Position numbers and translations under genes: made by a program. Source: Zygnema cylindricum (Eukaryota > Streptophyta > Zygnematophyceae > Zygnematales > Zygnemataceae). Taken from it: a stretch of DNA of 64,000 bases. Shown here piece after piece: positions 57,601-64,000 of this stretch (its first letter is position 1; every line of letters begins with the position of its first letter). Location: NCBI GenBank assembly GCA_037447655.1, contig JBBHKE010000276.1:1-64000 (forward strand), given 5' to 3'. Below the pieces are notes generated by a model. That model was not told the origin of the DNA, searched no databases, and saw only the letters and a program-made list of their open reading frames with translations.

Positions 57601-57656
57601 GCCTTCTTCTTCCTTCCTCCCATTGTAGCAACACTCGCCACAGTGACTTGTATCAA
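54651..57656 (-). pseudogene. Copia-5 internal 1: gag, protease, integrase
   Basis: The minus frame 57656-57228 gives the gag N-terminus (MGGRKKKAVPQ). After a frame change near 57400, a 701-aa frame (57402-55297) carries VVLFNGTNYYIWKRYIQG, two knuckles (CFHCNKFGHLAISC and CYSCGKWGHLSSQC), glycine/arginine repeats, the protease site WVIDTGASHHVC and the integrase HHCC module with IHIDLCGHMKP. A stop after ERECE precedes the rest of integrase (55271-54616: IRTDNGGEF, NGVAERKNRT, SWSGIFVGYSSRGNLY). Both protease and integrase active residues are intact. RT and RNase H are deleted. Confidence 0.93.
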
Positions 57657-57699
57657 AAACTGACTACTACTGGGAGCTTATACCCGCTCTGATACCAAT

Positions 57700-58259
57700 T
57701 GTTAAAAATAGGAATTGTTAAACATAGGATCACGAAATTCAACTATTCATCAGCGGAAGCAGTCAGAATTTCAGACATCATCACAATTTCTGAATCACAG
57801 ATTGCAACGGAAGTCGATCAAATAGAGGATATATTTAATCGAACTTTTACATCCTTTTTTCCCTTCTTGACTCCTTGTTTTTTTTTATATATCGCTATAT
57901 CACACTCTCTTCTAAAATACTTCTCCCAAAATACAAGAAGACAAAACTACACTATTTCTGTCTCCTTATGTCACAATTTCCACTTAGACTCCACTTATGC
58001 AAAATTTGACACTTAGACGCTGAATCAGACGTAAGCGCCTAACAAAGCATTTTTGCGCCAAACTTCTACGTGACCTGGACAAAAAAACATCCACGGTCCT
58101 ACACGCACTAAAATAAATTACCAATCGTACAGGACCACCAAACAGCTGTACAGAAAGGGAATAAAGACCTGACGCGACAGCAAACCGAAACTGAACATAA
58201 AACCGTCACTTAAACAGTAACTCTAACTGGACGGTAATTTGCACATTGATATTCTAACA
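57700..58259 (-). repeat. Copia-5 middle LTR
   Basis: 560 bp from tgttaaaaatagg to gatattctaaca. It shows a small duplication of its own terminus (tgttaaaaataggaattgttaaacatagg at 57700-57728) and serves as the 5' LTR of internal 1 and the 3' LTR of internal 2. Confidence 0.92.
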
Positions 58260-58825
58260 ATCCCCCTCTTCAATGTGTGAATTGGTAAGGATTATATTAA
58301 CCCTAATTTTGGTCTCCCTCTCAAAATTACATCTGCAACTTCCGCCTTCGTCAACATATCTGCGGCTTCCTCCAATGTAGAAATATATTGAAACTGAATT
58401 TCCTTTTGTGTGACAAGGTCACGCACGAAATGCCATTGAATGCGGATATGCTTCGTACGTTTATGAAAAACAAGATTTTTCACTAATGCCATGGAACTCA
58501 TGCAATCCGTAAAAATATTTAAACACCCAATTAGAACTTTCAATTCAAATAGCATTTCTTTTAACCAAACTAACGTTTGTGCGGCATGGCAAGCCGCCAT
58601 ATACTCAGCTTCTGTAGAACTTAACGCGACGGTTGGTTGAAGTCGCGAACTCCACGAAACTGCCGCTCCACTCAAAATAAAAGCGTATCCGGAGGTTGAC
58701 TTCCCGTAGTCAAAATCGCCTCCCCAATTTGCATCACAGTAGCCGAAACACTCCAAGCTTCCATTCGATTCATATAATAGGCCGATGTCGACGATACCGG
58801 CTAGATTTCTATGGCCCGCTAACAT
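58260..58825 (-). pseudogene. Copia-5 internal 2: RNase H end
   Basis: The polypurine tract (minus gaagagggggat) is followed upstream by an RNase H frame with CDANWGGDFDYGKSTSGY, SSTEAEYMA, IFTDCMSSMALV and HKRTKHIRIQW. At about 58810 it is fused to gag sequence by a large internal deletion. Confidence 0.92.
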
Positions 58826-59547
58826 TCATGTGCAGAATCATGTGTCAGAAATAATCATGAACTGCGGGCGTGCAAGTTTGCATTAATCCGGTATAGGCGG
58901 CAACATTCCTACGTCTCCATCTATTTCTAGCCTTGCGACCAGAAATCGGCATAGGCTCCTCTCCTGTAACGATTTTCCAAAGACGTCGAAGCTCAAACTG
59001 TCCTTGAATATATCTTTTCCAGATATAGTAATTCGTTCCATTGAAGAGAACGACTTTGCCGGGCATCCTCCGAGTCAGATTCATCTTCAGCTTCGAATTT
59101 TCCTTTCCGGATTCTTTCTCTCCTGTCATCTTCAGTTTCTCCTTCCACGTATCTACTGCCTCCTCTATTCACAACTTGCAGCCTGCCCCCTTGAGGGGCA
59201 GCTGAGAGCACGCTCTGAAGAACGAACTCCAGTCAGAAGTGTCTGAAGCCTCTCCTCCGTGAGAAACTCCGTGAGAAACAAGCCTCTCCTCCGTGAGAAA
59301 CTCCGTGAGAAACATGTCTGCTCCTCCTGCTTCTCCTGCTACTTTTCCCTTTGCTTGCTCCTCCTGCTTCTCTTGCTACTTTTCCCTTTGCTTCTTCCTG
59401 CTGTACAGAGGTATCCGTATCTTCTTCTTCTTCAAATTGGGCAGCACTAAAGCCCCCTCGACTCGGTTCAAGAGATTCAGACTGCAAAGGTGCAGATTGT
59501 GGAGTAGCCTTCTTCTTCCTTCCTCCCATTGCAGCAACACTCGCCAC
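58826..59547 (-). pseudogene. Copia-5 internal 2: gag fragment
   Basis: Minus frames 59547-59233, 59211-58993 and 59129-58845 repeat the gag N-terminus of internal 1 (MGGRKKKATPQ, VVLFNGTNYYIW) up to HDSAHECWRA-type sequence, then join RNase H. A short tandem insertion (ctccgtgagaaac units, 59258-59330; cctgcttctcctgctac units near 59325-59390) disturbs the frame. Confidence 0.88.
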
Positions 59548-59606
59548 AGTGACTTATATCAAAAAACTGACCACTAATGGGAGCTTATACCTGCTCTGAT
59601 ACCAAT

Positions 59607-61121
59607 TGTTAAAAATAGGATCACGTAAGTCTATTCATCAGCGGAAGCAGTCAGAATTATAGACATCATCACAATTTCCGAATCACAGATTGCAACGGAA
59701 GTCAATCAAATAGAGGATATATTTAATCGAAATTTTTACATCCTTTTTCCCTTCTTCACTCCTTCTTTTATATATATCCCTATATCACACTCTCTGTTGT
59801 CCATAGCCATTTCTAGCCATGGATTCACCCTCGGAAGTACCACAGACTACCCTAAAAACAGCGTACTTTGGATAGACACAGAATTCAAAAGAATTAACAA
59901 AACAAGCTGAAACTAAATTAACAGATATAATATAGGCTATAAAATAACCTCACAAAGTTTCAGATAAAAATAATAAACAGAGTGATCACATCATCTAGTC
60001 AAAGTTGCAGAAAAACAGTCTGCCAGAACTTTGATTAAACAGACTAACTTCACAATGAAGTAAAACACAGACCAGGCACACAATAGACCTGCAAATCTGT
60101 GACAATATTAAAAATACAAATAGGAACACACATGCAGAATTTCAGACAATTCTGCCAACAGATCTGAGAGAAATCCTCAGATAAAATTACCAAAAATCCC
60201 CATAAATAGTTTTTGGTCCAAAAAGTTCCTTAAGTCCAAAATGACGAAGTCCTACAAATATACACTAGAGCTCACTACTGAATGTACGGAGGCATACCAA
60301 CCGTACGTAACCCGAATACTTCGTGACATGTCAAAAATGAATAGATTTACACTAATACCTAATACACATAGGACAAAACATTGTTGCAAATATTTACAAA
60401 CCTTACAAATTTCATCAAACGAATCTGGACCGTCCAATATAAATATCATGTGATGGACGCGATTTCGCGTCCCACTTAATTCCTTTTTCACGTCCTTTTA
60501 ATTTTCCTCGTACATCTACTCCCCCAATCCGCAAACCATTCGAACCACCACATTAATTTCGTTAATTAAATACGCACACTAACACGCGCACTCACGAAAC
60601 GTCGTGTGTGCACGAAACCAACTTTTCAAAAACCAACACTCTCTTCTAAAATACTTCTCCCAAAATACAAGAAGACAAAACTACACTATTTTTGTCTCCT
60701 TACGTCACAATTTCCACTTAGACTCCACTTATGCAAAATTTGACACTTAGACGCTGAATCAGACGTAAGCGCCTAACAAAGCATTTGTGCGCCAAACTTC
60801 TACGTGACCTGGACATAAAACATCCACGGTCCTACACGCACTAAAATTAATTACCAATCGTACAGGACCACCTATCGTACAGGATCACCAAGCAGCCGTA
60901 CAGGATCACCAAGCAGCTGTACAGAAACGGAATAAAATAAAGACCTGACGCGAGAGCAAACCGAAACTGAACATAAAACCGTCACTTAATCAATAACTGT
61001 AACTGGGCGTTAATTTACACATTGATATTCTAACAATAACTGTAACTGGACGTTAATTTACACATTGATATTCTAACAATAACTGTAACTGGACGTTAAT
61101 TTACACATTGATATTCTAACA
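59607..61121 (-). repeat. Copia-5 right LTR, interrupted and expanded
   Basis: Matches the middle LTR but is split by a solo LTR at 59795-60638. It ends with three copies of a repeat of about 46 bp (taactgtaactggacgttaa to cacattgatattctaac, about 60983-61121), where the middle LTR has one. Confidence 0.92.
59795..60638 (+). mobile_element. solo LTR inside Copia-5 LTR, TSD CTCTC
   Basis: This 844-bp segment begins tgttgtccatagcca and ends tcaaaaaccaaca, flanked by ctctc at 59790-59794 and 60639-60643. The host LTR reads through once it is discounted. It is unrelated to the other LTRs, and its orientation is not determined by sequence. Confidence 0.9.
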
Positions 61122-61740
61122 TGGAGTACGATCTCACGGAAGAGCATCTGGGAGCCAGTCTCATCCCATACACAGTCCAGAAGAATGACACTCTCTCCTA
61201 CATTACGAAAATCATGCAAAAAACTTGTGGGTAAAAGGCATCTGTTAACGCGATTATGGAAGTAAATCACTTAACCGGCAGTGAATCCGTAACGGGGGGG
61301 GAAATCTTACGTATCCCATGTGGGAAAAAACTAGGTCGAAACTGTAGATGTATACCTGCCATCAAACAGGTTTTTGGAGACAATGGAATTTGGTATAGCT
61401 CCGAATGCGATGCAAAATGCAACTTTGCCCTTCCGGTGACTGCATTCGACAATATCTGTAAAAGAGCTTGCGCGAATCGGGCGGGACTTCCTCGTCTCGC
61501 GAAAATCGGAATCAGGAATGTGCCCCCGGAATGTACAACTCCATGTCCTTATCCTCGGTGGATACCATTTCCTTATCTTCTGCACGCGGGTTGTGTGCTA
61601 GTATGCACAAAGGGGAAGTGCAGTTAGAGAAATAAAAAAGGTACTTAAAGAATAGTTGGCGTTGTTGAAAACAAAAACTCATCAGTTGATTGAACAAAAT
61701 CAAGAGAATGAAGGAACCATTTTGTACGGACTGTCCCACA

Positions 61741-62085
61741 CTGATGCCGTAGACTACACAAGCTTACGACCGTCCACGTAACATCACATTCCGTTCCCTT
61801 AAAAATGCCATCCATTCAAACGGCTTGTCGTTTTCCCCTATATTGCCTTCGTAATCATGGCCCCGTGGATCCTTGTTCAGTAGGTTGAATCCCGTGTCGG
61901 TGGCAGCCGGTAGATTATCGAAACGCGGCGGGTCAAAATATCCGTACAAGCGTTCAAAGGATGAACTTCCGCGATCCGCGCGTTTTGGAAACAACAATGG
62001 AAGATAGTATTGTGCCACGTGGTAGGCTACGGGAGTTCACCAAGGAGCTACACCTAGGGTATGGCCTGACGCTAGCGCGAGGGGG
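61741..62085. repeat. second copy of the dispersed repeat
   Basis: Homologous to 43800-44166 and again followed by a GA-rich tract. It lies downstream of the LysM gene. Confidence 0.75.
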
Positions 62086-62340
62086 AGAGAGAGAGGGGGA
62101 AAGAGAGGGGGGCAAAGGAGAGGTGGGCAGAGAGAGGGAGGGGGGAAGAGAGGGGGAGATAGAGAGAGATGGAGAGAGAAGTGGGAGAGAGGGGCGGAAG
62201 AGAGAGTGAGGGAGAGGGGGGGAGAAGAGAGAGAAAGGGATGTAAAGAGGTAGGGGGGAGAGAGGGGGGAGAAAGAGAGGGGGGGAGGGAGAGAGATAGG
62301 GGGAGAGAGGGCAAAGGGGGGGAGAGAGTGGGCGAGAAGA
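62080..62340. repeat. GA-rich low-complexity tract
   Basis: Mostly gagaga and gggggaga runs. The open frames over it are composition artefacts. Confidence 0.9.
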
Positions 62341-64000
62341 TTAAGACAATTTTCAGAACTTAGAGACCAGCTTATTGATTGCATATAAAAAATCTATCGA
62401 CGGAATGTAAGGCCACACATCCGATTCCTATTTTTGTATATACGGATTAAAACCGCTGATTGCAGATTCTCGAATGATGGAAAGGGAAATTTTTTGGGTT
62501 AATCCTCACTTTACAGTCAATCCTTTTGGAAAAAAAGACATATTTTCAATCGTGGAGGTGGATTGGCGGAAGCCATGAAATTGTACACAAGAGAAAGATC
62601 AATGCATTGGAGAGAGGAATTGATTTGTATTTGGGATGATTTCATTAAGTGAGAAGAGTCACTTATATACAAAATATACTATGCTAATTACTGTGGAGTC
62701 TAAGCGCTCTACGGTGCACTGTAACAAAGGAATCCTAGTCTAGATTCTAATAAATGTATGTAAGACAAAAGCATGGACCGTCGGCCAAAAGACTGGACCT
62801 ACGGTCAAAGGACTTCTACGTAAAGGACTAGACCAACGTATGTAACGAAAAAGTACAATTGACTGGACCGACGTATGGAAGTAGGGACAGGACCAAAAGT
62901 GAGACGTCCGGATAAGTCGGTCAACAAGACTTGACCGACCTAAGAAAACGTACGGACAAGACAAAAATATCCTACGCTAAATGTCCCGTAACAGAAAGTC
63001 GACAATTTAGTAGAGCCGTGGTACATTCTTCATCATGCATCTCATATTTCTTACATTAATTGCCAATAATTGGGCTTCGTCGATAGATTGTATAGGTAAG
63101 GACTTCTTGGTATGAGGATGTAAAGATTACAAATCAGTGTTCTTTGTATTAGAGTGAAATCTTTCAAAGTAGTTTAGTAAGACAGAAAGGGAATACGAAA
63201 AATTTCACCCATTTAAGACATTTTCAATAAAGTAATGCCCTTTGTGCTACTCGTCTTAGTAATTTTTGTTAGCTTTTCTAGTATTTTTGTTCACAAATTT
63301 TTCTTTAAAGGGTCACACACATTAAGTAGCAATTGATTATATATTTAGATAAAAATAGAGATTAGGTTTACAAAGGATTAGTACTAAGCTTTGTCGAAAG
63401 GCTAAAAACCTTGATCTGAAAGTTTATACCAATGTTTACACATCTATAGAAATAACTAACAAGAATTCTAGATATTTAATACTAGCTGAATTAATGAATT
63501 CTGTTTCCACTTTATACGACAGATGCAAATTGTACCTTGACTAAATTTTCCATGTTTTTAAAGATGGACGAATATACAAAATTCGTACGTGCGCACTGTA
63601 TTTTAGTCATGGCATTTTCAGATGTTTCACACTCTTTTGTTTTAGAACCCGTGAGCATAATTTCTTCAGTAGTTTAGAATAGACCAGAAATAACTATTTA
63701 ATCTTTAGCATTATAATTGTAGTGGATAGTAGAACTACCTCTCATGGTAGTCAGAAAAAAATCCCAGCGTTAGCAACACAATGTACTGTGGATGTATATT
63801 TTACATTAGTTAAGAAGTACACTAACTGCATGGTAAATCCGTGTGCTTTGTATGTCAAATTTTGAAGCACTAGGTTATTGAAACTTACTAAAAAAAAAAA
63901 AATGCTTTGTGTTTCAAGCACTTACTGCAATCGATGGATTAATCTGTTGCAATCTGGTTTTGTAGAATGCCAAGAAAGACCATCTGGTTAAATTCTAGGA
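62341..64000. other. no recognisable gene
   Basis: AT-rich sequence. About 62760-62960 has loosely repeated ggactggaccgacgtatg-like phrases. No coding motif is seen. Confidence 0.4.

Larger units (their letters stand above)
54318..61121 (-). mobile_element. Copia-5 tandem array (three LTRs, two internals), TSD TGGAG
   Basis: LTRs at 54318-54650 (truncated), 57700-58259 and 59607-61121 alternate with two internal regions. The whole is flanked by tggag at 54313-54317 and 61122-61126, so it entered as one insertion and was rearranged by unequal recombination. The PBS tggtatcagagc is present twice (57686-57697 and 59593-59604, minus). It is related to Copia-4 in gag and pol. Confidence 0.93.
54030..61627 (+). 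pseudogene. LysM-domain, Cys-rich protein gene, split by Copia-5 array
   Basis: About 54030-54154 encodes LysM1 (HRVIHGDYRASLWTSARL and FVRMNPGVR) and ends at a gtgaga donor. After an acceptor at 54271-54272, exon 54273-54317 finishes LysM1 (one TGA at 54297, then QLVCLE). The Copia-5 array follows, and the exon resumes in the same frame at 61127: YDLTEEHLGAS, then LysM2 (IPYTVQKNDTLSYI, VNAIMEVNHLT, GGEILRIPC) with a TAA at 61232. It ends in a tail of about 110 residues with roughly a dozen cysteines, stopping at 61627. LysM domains bind chitin or peptidoglycan-type glycans; the tail suggests a secreted, disulfide-bonded protein. The 5' end is unclear. Confidence 0.85.

Noticed and set aside
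62037-62384. Ser/Pro/Leu-rich 115-aa minus frame
   Set aside because: Pure translation of a GA/TC low-complexity tract.

Overview
This is a eukaryotic nuclear window, most likely from a green plant or streptophyte alga. It consists mostly of nested transposable elements around the remains of two intron-containing host genes. The plant-side assignment rests on three things: Ty1/copia elements whose primer sites match the plant initiator-Met tRNA, GC-rich exons with GT-AG junctions, and papain-type and LysM coding exons. No rRNA, canonical tRNA, CRISPR array or bacterial operon is visible. I could not fix the species; a non-angiosperm lineage is my guess only.

Layout. 1-2030: a 68-bp tandem pair, then sequence without a recognisable gene. 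2031-7989: Copia-1 (minus), a gag-only non-autonomous element with mosaic LTRs, one broken by a solo LTR. 8570-9180: a degenerate tandem field. 9254-15702: Copia-2 (minus), complete LTR to LTR with target-site duplication (TSD) AAGAT but full of stops. 15884-20100: a Ty3/gypsy fossil (minus) ordered C5 cytosine methyltransferase - RT - RNase H - integrase - PHD finger. 20101-23986: a composite LTR and a solo LTR. 24000-34400 and 41130-43500: non-coding DNA rich in MITEs, of TA-TSD and PIF/Harbinger-like (TTA/TAA TSD) types. 34391-41132: Copia-3 (plus, TSD GTTTG), inserted in a Harbinger-like element and itself carrying a 510-bp solo LTR in its RT. 44594-50653: Copia-4 (plus, TSD CATTC), inserted in the signal-peptide exon of a papain-like protease pseudogene (44532-52166). 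52435-53576: a truncated Copia-4 relative. 54318-61121: a tandem LTR-internal-LTR-internal-LTR Copia-5 array (minus, TSD TGGAG), inserted in an exon of a LysM gene (54030-61627). 61628-64000: a copy of the repeat found upstream of the protease, a GA-rich tract, then no gene that I recognise.

The most interesting observations are: (1) the gypsy fossil combining a DNMT3/DRM-like methyltransferase with a C-terminal PHD finger; (2) copia elements primed from the anticodon loop of initiator tRNA, so that the ATG in the primer site pairs with the CAU anticodon, next to copia elements using the ordinary 3'-end primer site; (3) an antisense tRNA-like structure with compensatory stem changes in the LTRs; (4) a papain gene and a LysM gene, each with a retroelement inserted in an exon, lying in the same direction and possibly once a single fusion gene.
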